From assembly GCF_001613145.1 (NCBI RefSeq), contig NZ_BDBU01000056.1, positions 1-64,000 on the forward strand: a stretch of DNA of 64,000 bases, given 5' to 3'. The number at the start of each line of letters is the position of its first letter. Position 1 is the stretch's first letter. The stretch is from Nocardia jejuensis NBRC 103114 (GTDB lineage: Bacteria > Actinomycetota > Actinomycetes > Mycobacteriales > Mycobacteriaceae). Below, piece by piece: positions 8,001 to 16,023 of the stretch. Position numbers and translations under genes: made by a program. The notes beneath the pieces were generated by a model. It made no database searches. It saw nothing but the letters and a program-made list of their open reading frames with translations, and had not been told where the DNA came from.

Positions 8001-9630
8001 CAGCGTGATTCGCCTGAACACGCTCCGATACGCCGTCTTCGCCCTGGGCGACTCCTCGTACGACGACTTCTGCGGCCACGGCCGCAAACTCGACTCGCTG
8101 CTGGCCGAGCGCGGCGCGACCCGCCTGCACCCCCGAGTCGACAGCGAACCCGACCACGAACCGCTCTCGGAACAGTGGCTCGACGCGATCACGACGGCCC
8201 TGACCACAGGTCCCGGCGCCACTCACCCGGGAACCGGCACCGCTCACCCGGACACCGGCCCGGGCACTGGACTTTCCACCGGCCCCTCCTCCGGAGCCGA
8301 CCTCGTATCGGGCCCGGTCGGTGAGTCGAGTTCGGTCGGTGGGTCGGGTTCAATCGGCGGACCGGGTTCGGTCGCTCGGCCAGGTTCGGTCGGCGGACAA
8401 AGCTCGGGCGGTAGGCCGGGATCGGGCGGCGGGGCAGCTTCAGGCGGTGGGCACGGTTCGGGCGGTGGGGCGCGGTTGTCCGTGGCGACGCGGAGCGCGG
8501 CGCCGTTCACTCGGAATGCTCCGCTACCGGCGAAGTTGGCTCGCAACGAGCTGCTTTCGCGTGAGGGCGCGGGAAAAGAGGTGCGGCAGTTCGGGTTCGA
8601 TCTGCGGGGACTGGAGGCGAGCTACGAGGTCGGGGATTCGCTGGGGATCCGGCCCGCCAATTGTGCCGCGCTGGTGTCGGAGTGGCTGGAGGTGACGGGA
8701 CTGGACGGTCATCGGGCCGTCGAGTCGGACGAGCGTGAGGTGTCGCTGACGGAGGCGCTGACCACGCAGTACGACATCACGAAGGTGAGCGGGGATCTGC
8801 TCTCGTTCGTGGGCGAGCGCAACGCCAGTCCGCGGCTGGCGAAGCTGTTGCGGCGGGACAATCGCAACGAGCTCGACGGGTATCTGTGGGATCGGCAGCT
8901 GGTGGACGTGCTGCGGGACTTCCCGGTGCAGGCCGATCTGGTGGAGTGGCTGGGAACGCTGAAAAAGCTGCAGCCCCGGCAGTATTCGATTTCCTCCAGC
9001 CCGCTGGTCGACCCGCACGAGGTGCGGTTGACCGTCGGCGTGGTTCGGTACGGCGATCCCCGGGCGATCGGGTCGGCGGCGCGGCGCGGCGGGGTCTGCT
9101 CCACCTTCCTGGCCGATCGGGCCGGGGCCGATGTGCCGATCTTCCTGCAGCGGGCGCCGCATTTCCGGCCGCCGCTGGATCCGAACGCGCCGATGATCAT
9201 GGTCGGCCCGGGCACCGGAATCGCGCCGTTCCGGGGTTTCCTGCAGGAGCGCCGCGCGCTGGGCTGCCGGGGCCGCAATTGGCTGTTCTTCGGTGATCAG
9301 CACGCCGACGAGAACTTCTACTACCGCGCCGAACTGGAGGACATGTTCCGGTCCGGCTTCCTGACCCGGCTGGATCTGGCGTTCTCCCGGGATCAGCGCG
9401 AGCGGATCTACGTGCAGCACCGGATGATCGAGCACGGCGCGGAGCTGTGGTCGTGGCTGCGCGAGGGCGGTCACCTGTACGTGTGCGGTGACGCGGCGCG
9501 GATGGCCAAGGACGTGGACGACGCGCTGCTTCGGATCGCCCGGGTGCACGGCAAGCTGAGCGAGGAGGCCGCGCTGGCGTTCAAGAAGCAACTGGTGGCC
9601 GAGAAACGCTACGTGCGCGACGTCTACTGA
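5014..9630 (+). CDS. Assimilatory nitrate reductase fused to a sulfite-reductase-type flavoprotein
   Basis: The 1,538-residue fusion should carry electrons from NADPH through FAD and FMN to a molybdenum site that reduces nitrate to nitrite. Residues 1-728 are a molybdopterin oxidoreductase of the NasC/NarB type. Cys15, Cys18, Cys22 and Cys55 fit a 4Fe-4S site, and Cys148 in NSRLCMAS is the probable Mo ligand. Residues 729-825 are a Gly/Ala/Ser linker. A flavodoxin-like FMN domain starts near 923 (VLWASQTGTAEELA). A second Gly/Ser/Pro linker covers about 1064-1153. A CysJ-like FAD/NADPH domain follows (RQYSISSSP; GPGTGIAPFRGF near 1397) and ends in YVRDVY. Fusions of this type are annotated in Nocardia and relatives. 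The long linkers are unusual. No nitrite reductase or nitrate transporter is adjacent. Confidence 0.9.
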   Translation: MADTTTPGSSTRTACSYCGVGCGITVQTGTGERGQRVIAKVSGDKLHPVNAGRLCTKGATHAELMRAPGRMDSAYRRPERGQAPVPVPVEDAVREAADRLRAILDAHGPDSIALYVSGQMSIEAQYVATKLAKGHLRTVHMEANSRLCMASAATGYKQSLGADGPPGSYEDLDHADLFFVIGANMADCHPILFLRMADRLKAGAKLIVVDPRRTDTATRADLFLQIRPGTDLALLNGLLHLLVENGAIDDEFIAEHTEGWADMPEFLDGYPPDLVAEITGIPEADIRTAAQWIGEAREWMSLWTMGVNQSTHGTWATNAICNLHLATGAISRTGSGPFSLTGQPNAMGGREMGYMGPGLPGQRSLLNAADREFVEREWELEPGTLRTEAGPGTVEMFNELADGKIKACWIVCSNPVASMANRKTVIAGLEAAELVIAQDVYTETATNAYADLLLPGTLWAEADAVQVNSERTMTLLRRSVDPIGDARPDWQLIAQVATAMGFPGFGYSSSAEIFEEIKRFGNPGTGYDLRGISYQALSEGPMQWPCPDPAQRRNPIRYVNDGVSQHLFTDEHGHTPRLAFATPSRRAVFWPRPHLLPHEMPDADHPFVLNTGRLQHQWHTMTKTGKIAKLTKLNGQPFVEVHPDDAARLEVREGDQLEIASRRGRAVLPVRVSDRVLPGNCFAPFHWNDEQGEYLTINAVTNDAVDPASLQPEFKVCAVRLRKVAVLTSTESRTAAHGSADVSHSETVPGTMAGLGAMAGLGAIAGGSAAGSAAGRAGATEGSGAEAGSGVMAGSGAGAGFGSGAGFGTAAVSGGAAGSGGMPGGPHPLAAMLGLDGGTPPTLSETERIYLGGYLAALHSLPVTGQPELPETAPISGASRLWVNGLLAGMYSRAAPVGDQHGALISGSDSPGLPDAADAAAVRTVTVLWASQTGTAEELAAEVATRLSDSGFTPRLLDMDTAELTDLTGDVLVVTSTFGDGGPPDNGSDFWDRLSDSVIRLNTLRYAVFALGDSSYDDFCGHGRKLDSLLAERGATRLHPRVDSEPDHEPLSEQWLDAITTALTTGPGATHPGTGTAHPDTGPGTGLSTGPSSGADLVSGPVGESSSVGGSGSIGGPGSVARPGSVGGQSSGGRPGSGGGAASGGGHGSGGGARLSVATRSAAPFTRNAPLPAKLARNELLSREGAGKEVRQFGFDLRGLEASYEVGDSLGIRPANCAALVSEWLEVTGLDGHRAVESDEREVSLTEALTTQYDITKVSGDLLSFVGERNASPRLAKLLRRDNRNELDGYLWDRQLVDVLRDFPVQADLVEWLGTLKKLQPRQYSISSSPLVDPHEVRLTVGVVRYGDPRAIGSAARRGGVCSTFLADRAGADVPIFLQRAPHFRPPLDPNAPMIMVGPGTGIAPFRGFLQERRALGCRGRNWLFFGDQHADENFYYRAELEDMFRSGFLTRLDLAFSRDQRERIYVQHRMIEHGAELWSWLREGGHLYVCGDAARMAKDVDDALLRIARVHGKLSEEAALAFKKQLVAEKRYVRDVY

Positions 9631-9779
9631 ACCCGAGCCGGGGACCGGGCGGCCGCCCCCAGAGAATCAGGGGCTGCCCGGTTATCTGAAATGCTGATAT
9701 TTGTATTTCATCCGGGTGGGACGTTCGGCCGGGAGAGTCGTCATGGGGACGGCGCGCGAAATACCCGGGGGACCGCAGC

Positions 9780-10832
9780 GTGAACCGTCGCAGCACCGCA
9801 CGAATGGCTCTCGCGGCGCTCGCCGCGGCCGCGTCGATCGGTGCCGGCACTATTTCCGCCGTCGCCGACAGTCCGGCCGCGCTCGAGGTCGCCGTGCCCA
9901 CCGCGACAGCACCGGACGGCTCCTTCATCGAAAATATCGAGTCCACCGGCGACCGCACCCTGCGCCTCACCGTCCATTCCGCGGCGATGAATCGGAGTTT
10001 CCCGGTGGACGTGCTGCGCCCCGCCGACATCTCCGAGGCCAGGCCCACCCTCTACCTGCTCAATGGCGCCGGCGGCGGCGTGGACGACGCGTCCTGGCAA
10101 TTGCGCACCGACGCTCTGGATTTCCTGTCCGACAAGAATGTCAATGTCGTGCAGATCATCGGCGGAGCCTGGACCTGGTACACCGATTGGATCGCTCCGG
10201 ATCCCGTTCTCGGCGTGAACAAATGGTCTACCTATATCGGCCGGGAACTGCCGCCGTTGATCGATGCCGCGCTGGGCACGAATGGTGTGAATGCCATTGC
10301 GGGACTTTCCATGGCGGGCCTGCCGGTACTGAATTCCGTCATCTTCGATCCGGGTCTTTTCCGCAGTGCGGCCGTGTACAGCGGACTCATGCAGACCACC
10401 ACTCCGCTCGGCCGGAGATCGGTGAAACTGGTCACCGAAACCTACGGCCGCGGCGATGTCGCGAATATGTGGGGCTCGGACGACGATCCGCTGTGGGCGG
10501 CGAACGATCCGACCCTCAATGCCGAAAAACTGCGCGGTACACATCTTTTCATCGCCACCGGCAACGGCATACCGGGAATCTACGATCTGCCCGGCGCACG
10601 CGGCCGGATGGAGACCGACGCGCTCGAGACAGCGGGCACCGTCGCCCTCGGCGCGGTCATCGAGGCGGGCGTCGATGCGTCCACCCGGGCGTTCCAGCAC
10701 CGGCTCGAGGAACTGAACATTCCCGCGACCTTCGTCTACCGCACCAGCGGCACCCACACCTGGGGCTACTGGCAGGACGATTTCAAGGCGTCCTGGCCGG
10801 TGCTGGCACAGGGCTTGTATTCGGCCCCTTAG
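9780..10832 (+). CDS. Secreted alpha/beta-hydrolase esterase, antigen 85-like fold
   Basis: The 350-residue protein has a Sec-type signal peptide (basic MNRRSTAR, then an Ala-rich core) probably cut near residue 29. The nucleophile elbow GLSMAGLP places the catalytic serine at residue 177; the likely histidine is in SGTHTWGYW near the end. This is the layout of the esterase D/antigen 85 family, which includes mycolyltransferases and esterases of mycolic-acid bacteria. Mycolyltransferase activity is possible but not shown. A GTG start is supported by the purine-rich GGGGGA about 7 nt upstream. Confidence 0.82.
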   Translation: MNRRSTARMALAALAAAASIGAGTISAVADSPAALEVAVPTATAPDGSFIENIESTGDRTLRLTVHSAAMNRSFPVDVLRPADISEARPTLYLLNGAGGGVDDASWQLRTDALDFLSDKNVNVVQIIGGAWTWYTDWIAPDPVLGVNKWSTYIGRELPPLIDAALGTNGVNAIAGLSMAGLPVLNSVIFDPGLFRSAAVYSGLMQTTTPLGRRSVKLVTETYGRGDVANMWGSDDDPLWAANDPTLNAEKLRGTHLFIATGNGIPGIYDLPGARGRMETDALETAGTVALGAVIEAGVDASTRAFQHRLEELNIPATFVYRTSGTHTWGYWQDDFKASWPVLAQGLYSAP

Positions 10833-10874
10833 CCCTGGCGATCCCGAGTCTCACACGGCAGTCCGCGGCGATTC

Positions 10875-11909
10875 TCAGACGGCCGGCGGATTGAGCCGCG
10901 CGAAATCCGCGAGCCGGTAGTACGGGTAGTAGGGGTACGGCGGCGTCACCGCGCTCGCCTTGTCCAGGCGCGCGATCTGATCCGCGTCCAGACTCCAGCC
11001 GAGGGCGCCGAGATTCTGCCGCAGCTGCTCCTCGTTCCGCGCGCCCACGATGACGGTCGAGACGGTGGGGCGGCGCAGCAGCCAGTTGAGCGCGATCTGC
11101 GGCACGGTGCGACCCGTCTCGGCGGCGATATCGTCGAGTACGTCCACGATCTCGTAGAGCAGTTCGTCGTTCACCGGCGGCCCGGCCCCGGCGGTCTTGT
11201 GCAGGCGACTGCCCTCCGGAAGCGGTTGTCCCCGGCGGATCTTCCCGGTCAACCGTCCCCAGCCCAGCGGGCTCCACACCACCGCGCCGACGCCCTGATC
11301 CAGACCCAGCGGCATGAGTTCCCACTCGTAGTCGCGTCCGGCCAGCGAGTAGTAGACCTGGTGTGCGACATAGCGGGGCAGACCGTGCCGGTCCGCTGCC
11401 GCAAGGGATTTCATGAGCTGCCAGCCCGCGAAGTTGGACGCGCCGACATAGCGGATCTTGCCCGCGCGAATCAGATCGTCCAGTGCGGCAAGGACTTCCT
11501 CGACCGGGGTGCCGGCGTCGAAGGCGTGCAACTGGAACAGATCGATGTGTTCGGTACCGAGGCGACGCAGCGAACTCTCCACGGCGGTGATGAGCCGGGC
11601 GCGGCCCGAACCGAAATCGGCGGCCCCGGGGCCGGTGGGCAGGCTCGCTTTGGTGGAGATGAGCACCCGATCTCGGCGACCACGGATCGACTCGCCGAGA
11701 ACCTCTTCCGACGCACCGTCCGAGTAGACGTCGGCGGTGTCGAACATGGTGACGCCGGCCTCCAGACTGATGTCCACGAGTCGGCGGGCCGCCTGCGCGT
11801 CGGTGTCACCCCAGGCGCCGAAGAGTTCGCCGCGACCACCGAAAGTGCCCGCGCCGAAGCTCAGAGCCGGAACCTGCAGACCTGACGCGCCGAGCCGACG
11901 GTACTCCAT
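10875..11909 (-). CDS. Aldo/keto reductase
   Basis: The 344-residue NADPH-dependent oxidoreductase has the complete catalytic tetrad Asp57 (MFDTADVYSDG), Tyr62, Lys87 (STKASLP) and His128 (LFQLHAFD). The C-terminal cofactor region includes STVIVGARNEEQLRQNL. It reduces aldehydes or ketones; the physiological substrate is unknown. The gene is transcribed away from a TetR regulator 83 bp upstream, so that regulator is its likely repressor, perhaps in an aldehyde or drug stress response. Confidence 0.9.
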   Translation of the reverse strand: MEYRRLGASGLQVPALSFGAGTFGGRGELFGAWGDTDAQAARRLVDISLEAGVTMFDTADVYSDGASEEVLGESIRGRRDRVLISTKASLPTGPGAADFGSGRARLITAVESSLRRLGTEHIDLFQLHAFDAGTPVEEVLAALDDLIRAGKIRYVGASNFAGWQLMKSLAAADRHGLPRYVAHQVYYSLAGRDYEWELMPLGLDQGVGAVVWSPLGWGRLTGKIRRGQPLPEGSRLHKTAGAGPPVNDELLYEIVDVLDDIAAETGRTVPQIALNWLLRRPTVSTVIVGARNEEQLRQNLGALGWSLDADQIARLDKASAVTPPYPYYPYYRLADFARLNPPAV

Positions 11910-11992
11910 GATCTTCTCCTAACGGAACTGCTGTTTCATTAACACGACAGACGATACACTCCCGTTGTCGCAAATGGAACCGGAGGACCGTT

Positions 11993-12613
11993 ATGGACCG
12001 AGATATCGATGCACCGGGGTCGATTCGCCCTGGTGGGCGCACTGCCCGCGTCCGCGATGCCGTGTTGAAGGCCGCCGGTGACCTCCTGGCCGAACGCGGG
12101 TTCGCCGACCTGGATCTGGCCGAGGTCGCCGCCCGCGCCGAGGTCGGCAAGACCACCGTCTACCGCCGCTGGCGCACGCCCGCGGGGCTGGTCGCGGATC
12201 TGCTCGTCGACATGGCGGAAACCTCACTCCCCCACGCGGATACCGGCTCGCTGCCCGGGGATCTGCTCGCCAATGCCCGCCTGGTCGCCGCGACGCTCAC
12301 CGATCCGCGCCAGGGCCGGCTCTTCCGGGCCGTCATCGCCGCGGCGACCACCGACGACTCCACCGCCCAGGCCCTGCATCGCTTCTACGACACCCGGCTC
12401 ACCGAATGGTCACCGTGCGTCGAGACCGCCGTCGCTCGCGGCGAAATCCCCTCCGGCACAGACCCGCGCGCGGTCCTGGCCGCCGTCTCCGCGCCGCTGT
12501 ACTACCGCCTGCTCGCCAGCGGCGATCCGATAGACGCCACGGCCGTCACCGCCGCGGCCGAAGCCGCCGCCCTCGCCGCCCGATCAGGTGTATTCGTCAC
12601 CGCCGAGCCGTGA
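11993..12613 (+). CDS. TetR family transcriptional regulator
   Basis: The 206-residue protein has an N-terminal TetR helix-turn-helix (DLDLAEVAARAEVGKTTVYR, then RW) and a helical C-terminal ligand and dimerisation domain. ATG is preceded by GGAGGA with good spacing. It is divergent from the aldo/keto reductase gene. The 83-bp gap is AT-richer than its surroundings, but I see no clean palindrome in it, so the operator is unassigned. Confidence 0.88.
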   Translation: MDRDIDAPGSIRPGGRTARVRDAVLKAAGDLLAERGFADLDLAEVAARAEVGKTTVYRRWRTPAGLVADLLVDMAETSLPHADTGSLPGDLLANARLVAATLTDPRQGRLFRAVIAAATTDDSTAQALHRFYDTRLTEWSPCVETAVARGEIPSGTDPRAVLAAVSAPLYYRLLASGDPIDATAVTAAAEAAALAARSGVFVTAEP

Positions 12614-12672
12614 TTCGGCGCGAACTCCCCACGGGAACGTCGTTTCGGTTCGCCCGCACCGTTCTTCGCCCG

Positions 12673-12691
12673 CACCGTTTTTCGGTGCAGC
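12673..12691. terminator. Short hairpin between convergent genes
   Basis: GCACCG and CGGTGC form a 6-bp stem around TTTTT, between the convergent TetR and TIGR03086 genes. It is weak and lacks a T-tract after the stem; it is listed as the only visible candidate in this gap. Confidence 0.3.
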
Positions 12692-12701
12692 GGCGAGTAG
12701 A

Positions 12702-13304
12702 TCAGGCGAGCGAGCCTTCGCGGTGCGCGCTCCAGTCGGGGTCGCGCCCGGTGAGGCCGAGAACTCGGTCGAACAGGGGCGCGTTGTCGGGGACCGGGAC
12801 GACCGGGCCGAAGAGACCGGGCGTGCCTTCCACAGGGGTGTCGCGCAGCATGCTCAGCAGAATGTTGAGGTCGTTCGAATCGGGGACGAAGGACTGGGAG
12901 GTGGCCCGGGCCAGGTCCCAGCCGTGGATGATCAGCTCGTCCAGGGCGAATACCGCGCTCTGCGAAGCGGACAGCTCCACACCGCCGACCTGGGTCTCCC
13001 CCTCCCAGGCGGCGGGCTCGCGCCACGCGGTGACCAGAGCCTCGAGCTGGGCGGGAATCACGGTGCGCCACTCGCCCAGACCCAGATCGGGCGCGAGGGC
13101 GTTCGGCAGCTGGGCGCGGCCGATCATCTCCTTGGTCGCGGCCTTGCGAAACGCCTCGGTGAAGCCGATGACGTGGGCGAGCAACAGGTGCACGGTGGTC
13201 TCACCGCAGGGTGTCACCGTATCGAGCTGATCGTCGGAAATTCCACTGACCAGGGCCTCTAGTGCGGATGCGGCCGGTTCCAGATCGAAGGCCGGGCTGT
13301 TCAT
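12702..13304 (-). CDS. TIGR03086-type (DinB/maleylpyruvate isomerase-like) protein
   Basis: The 200-residue helical-bundle protein resembles the mycothiol-dependent DinB superfamily. It has HLLLAHVIGFTEAFRKAA in the N-terminal bundle and DELIIHGWDLARAT in the middle, which contribute the histidines expected to bind a metal. The ATG at 13304 is chosen because GGAGG lies a few bases upstream; an in-frame ATG 15 codons earlier has no such site. Members may use mycothiol as cofactor; the substrate is unknown. Confidence 0.8.
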   Translation of the reverse strand: MNSPAFDLEPAASALEALVSGISDDQLDTVTPCGETTVHLLLAHVIGFTEAFRKAATKEMIGRAQLPNALAPDLGLGEWRTVIPAQLEALVTAWREPAAWEGETQVGGVELSASQSAVFALDELIIHGWDLARATSQSFVPDSNDLNILLSMLRDTPVEGTPGLFGPVVPVPDNAPLFDRVLGLTGRDPDWSAHREGSLA

Positions 13305-13492
13305 GGGTTCCTCCCGATGCGCGGAGCCCCTGGGCAGAGGCCTGCTCATGAACTAGGACTACCCAGTCTCACCGGAATAATCGCCCCGAATCGCGCGCCA
13401 CTGCGTGCGGATGCACTCACAGCGCCGCTTCGTGACCCGGTCGTTAGCCCGCAAGTGCGGCGAAAAGCGCTGGTAGCGAGGAGAATTGGAAG

Positions 13493-13726
13493 ATGAAGGG
13501 TGATCGAGTGGAGATCGTCGTCGATACCGGCGACGGATCTCGCAATTACGAAGTGGCGGCGACCCGAGCGGGCCGGCGAGTCGAGGTGCGCATCGCGCGC
13601 GGCGTGGTCGAGGTCATGGAGGTGACGCGCACCGGAACGACGGTGCGCACGGCGCGCTTCCTGGCGGGCCGGGTATTGGCCCTGGTCGAGCACCCCGCCG
13701 ATCCCGGGCCGTTGGACGGCGAATGA
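13493..13726 (+). CDS. Small protein of unknown function (77 aa)
   Basis: ATG is preceded by GAGGAG with good spacing, and codon use is strongly G/C-ending. The protein is predicted mainly beta (RVEIVVDTGDGSRNYEVAA; VRTARFLAGRVLALVEHP) and lacks a signal peptide or membrane segment. No family was recognised. It lies 134 bp before another small gene in the same direction, so the pair may be co-transcribed. Confidence 0.65.
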   Translation: MKGDRVEIVVDTGDGSRNYEVAATRAGRRVEVRIARGVVEVMEVTRTGTTVRTARFLAGRVLALVEHPADPGPLDGE

Positions 13727-13859
13727 CCGCGGCGGTTGCCATCCCGGTGTGCACGGGGGCATCCTCGGAGATGTCCGGCAACACCGGTAGCAGCACGGCG
13801 CCATAGCGGCGCCGTCCACTCGCGGCGCTGTCCCGCAGCGCGGCGGAGAGGAGCATCCG

Positions 13860-14102
13860 ATGACAGACCGCACCATGGACGCCGATCGCACCCTGGGCGC
13901 AGTGCCCGAGGCCGATTACGTCGAGCAATCCATTCCGGCCTACCCCGACAGCCAGGCCGACGACGACATCACGGCCGAGTCGCCGGTCGTGCGCGTCCCC
14001 GAGGGCGAGAGCGGCTGGTCCGCGGACGAGGGCGATCTGGTCGAACAGGCCATCCCGGTTCCGCTGGACGACTACGACGACGGCGCGGCCGGCGAGGACT
14101 GA
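13860..14102 (+). CDS. Small acidic protein with an internal repeat (80 aa)
   Basis: ATG is preceded by GGAGAGGAG. The product is very acidic and probably disordered. It contains two related segments, DYVEQSIPAYPDS and DLVEQAIPVPLDDYDD, joined by an acidic spacer. Short acidic proteins with a D-V-EQ motif occur widely in mycobacteria and Nocardia without known function; this comparison is from memory. The following gap to menD (14103-14278) holds only short GC-rich imperfect repeats. Confidence 0.65.
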   Translation: MTDRTMDADRTLGAVPEADYVEQSIPAYPDSQADDDITAESPVVRVPEGESGWSADEGDLVEQAIPVPLDDYDDGAAGED

Positions 14103-14278
14103 TGCCTGTCGTCTGAACCGACTCGGGCCGCAGGCCGAGCCAGGCCGCAGGCCGAACCGGGTCGCAGGCCGGACCGGGTCGGCCGAGCCGGACCGACGCA
14201 TCGTCGGTGTGGCGACCGTGCGCACCCGAGGCGCGGCACCGGAAAGCGCCCGGGTCGCCGGATATGCCGAAGCGCCCG

Positions 14279-15910
14279 TCAGTGCGCGATGGCCGCGCGC
14301 ACGGTGGCGTGCAGTTCCCGCAGGCTGGACCGCTCGGTCACCACCTCGAGCACGCGGATGCCGTGCGCACGCCCGGTCAGCGCCGCCTCGAGTTCGGTGG
14401 TGTCGACCTGGCGATGCGGGACGCGGTAGGCGGCGCACAGCGCGGCCAGATCCATCCCGTGCGGGGTGCCGAAGACGCGTTCGAAGACCCCCGCGTACTG
14501 CGGGTCACCCTGTTCCAGCAGTTCGAAGATGCCGCCGCCGTCGTCGTTGGCCACCACGATGGTGAGGTCCTCGGGCCGCGGTTCGCCGGGTCCGATGAGC
14601 AGGCCGGAGGCGTCGTGCAGGAAGGTCAGGTCACCCATCAGCGCGATCGTGCGGCCCGAATGGCTCAGTGCCGCACCGACTGCCGCCGAGACGGTCCCGT
14701 CGATTCCGGCCACCCCGCGATTGGACAGCACCCGCACACCCGGGCGCGGATGCCAGACCAGCGCGGCGTCGCGCACCGGATTGGACGCGCCGAGCAGCAG
14801 TTGATCACCGTCGCGCAGCGCCGCGGTGACCACGGCCGCCACGTGCAGGCCGGTCGGCTTGGGATGCCCGGCGAGCTCCGCGCGCACCACGGCGTTCGCC
14901 TTCTCGTTCAGATCCGCGCACAGTTCCAGCCATTCCGGCCGGGGCACGCCCGCGGTGACCGCGCGGGTGCCCGTGCCGACCACGTTGCCGGACACGTCGG
15001 GCCAGCGCGGGCCGGTGGTCAGCGCGTACACGGTGACCTCGGGATCGGCGAGCAATTTGGACACCGGGCGGTGCAGGGTCGGCCGGCCGGTGATGATGGC
15101 CTGCTTCGGCTTCAGCAGCGGCAACGCCAGCGGATGCAGCGCCGGGCCGTGCAGGGGCGCGGTGGGTTCGGCGACGGTCGGCAGCGACGCGAGTTCGGGC
15201 CGCAGTCCGGCGCCGTGGCCGGAGATGACCACGGTGTCGAGGGTGAGGTCGATATCGAGCGGAACGTCCAGTGTCGCGTATTGCGTTGCGGTCCAGGGCC
15301 GTTCGTCGGGACGCCCGGCCGGGAGCGTTTCCCCGGCGGCCATGTCCGGCACCAGCGGTTCGCGCAGCGGAATGTCGAAGTGCACCGGCCCGGCATTGCC
15401 GGAACGGGTGCCGCGCGCGGCGGCCAGCACCCGGCACACGGCCGAACGCCAGACGCTGTTCTGCTTGTCGTAGCAGTGCCCGGGTTCCTCCTCGGCGAGA
15501 CCGAGGCTGATGGTGGCGCGCACCTGGCTGCCGAACAGGCCCAGTTGTTCCACGGTCTGATTGGCGCCGGTGCCGAGCATCTCGTAGGGCCGGTTCGCGC
15601 TCAGCACGATCAACGGCATCCGCGCGTAGTTGGCTTCGAGCACGGCGGGCCCGAGATTCGCGACCGCGGTACCGGAGGTCATGACCACGGGAACCGGGCG
15701 ACCACCCGCGATGGCGAGGCCGATGGCCAGGAATCCGGCGCTGCGCTCGTCGATGCGCATGTGCAGGCGAATCCGTCCGGCGGCGTCGGCGGCCTGTAAT
15801 GCGAATGCCAGCGGAGCATTTCGCGATCCAGGGCACAGGACCACGTCCCGGACTCCGCCGCGCGCGAGTTCGTCGACGACGACCTGCGCCTGTGCTGTCG
15901 AAGGATTCAC
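14279..15910 (-). CDS. menD: MenD, SEPHCHC synthase of menaquinone synthesis
   Basis: This thiamine-diphosphate enzyme joins 2-oxoglutarate to isochorismate, the first committed step of menaquinone synthesis. The N terminus NPSTAQAQVVVDELARGGV and the CPGSRNAPLAFAL motif match MenD, and IDERSAGFLAIGLA carries the catalytic glutamate. The ThDP/metal segment is MGDLTFLHDASGLLIG with VVANDDGGGIFELL. The GTG at 15910 gives 543 residues and the family's usual N terminus; GGAGG lies just upstream, though only 2 nt away. An upstream GTG at 15961 is less likely. Confidence 0.92.
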   Translation of the reverse strand: MNPSTAQAQVVVDELARGGVRDVVLCPGSRNAPLAFALQAADAAGRIRLHMRIDERSAGFLAIGLAIAGGRPVPVVMTSGTAVANLGPAVLEANYARMPLIVLSANRPYEMLGTGANQTVEQLGLFGSQVRATISLGLAEEEPGHCYDKQNSVWRSAVCRVLAAARGTRSGNAGPVHFDIPLREPLVPDMAAGETLPAGRPDERPWTATQYATLDVPLDIDLTLDTVVISGHGAGLRPELASLPTVAEPTAPLHGPALHPLALPLLKPKQAIITGRPTLHRPVSKLLADPEVTVYALTTGPRWPDVSGNVVGTGTRAVTAGVPRPEWLELCADLNEKANAVVRAELAGHPKPTGLHVAAVVTAALRDGDQLLLGASNPVRDAALVWHPRPGVRVLSNRGVAGIDGTVSAAVGAALSHSGRTIALMGDLTFLHDASGLLIGPGEPRPEDLTIVVANDDGGGIFELLEQGDPQYAGVFERVFGTPHGMDLAALCAAYRVPHRQVDTTELEAALTGRAHGIRVLEVVTERSSLRELHATVRAAIAH

Positions 15911-15999
15911 ATCCTCCAGCCTCTCAGACAGTCGATCATTACGCTGCGTCGCCCCGCTCACACCCGCGAGTGTGGCCAGCTCACACCTATCAGACCAAC

Positions 16000-16018
16000 T
16001 TAGGGTTTGCTAACCTAA
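16000..16018. promoter_or_regulatory. IdeR/DtxR iron box overlapping a -10 element
   Basis: TTAGGGTTTGCTAACCTAA matches the IdeR consensus TTAGGTTAGGCTAACCTAA at 16 of 19 positions. It contains a plausible -10 hexamer TAACCT (16011-16016), 7 bp before the ATG of the siderophore-interacting protein. Iron-loaded IdeR bound here should block transcription of that gene. A menD promoter on the other strand lies within about 100 bp. Confidence 0.85.
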
Positions 16019-16023
16019 GGCAT

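Noticed and set aside
12406..13262. Forward frames opposite the TIGR03086 gene
   Set aside because: They are antisense to a gene with a clear Shine-Dalgarno and family motifs, and show no domain features.
14103..14278. Short GC-rich repeats of about 17-18 bp before menD
   Set aside because: They are few and imperfect, at the level expected from local composition, so they were not listed as a separate array.
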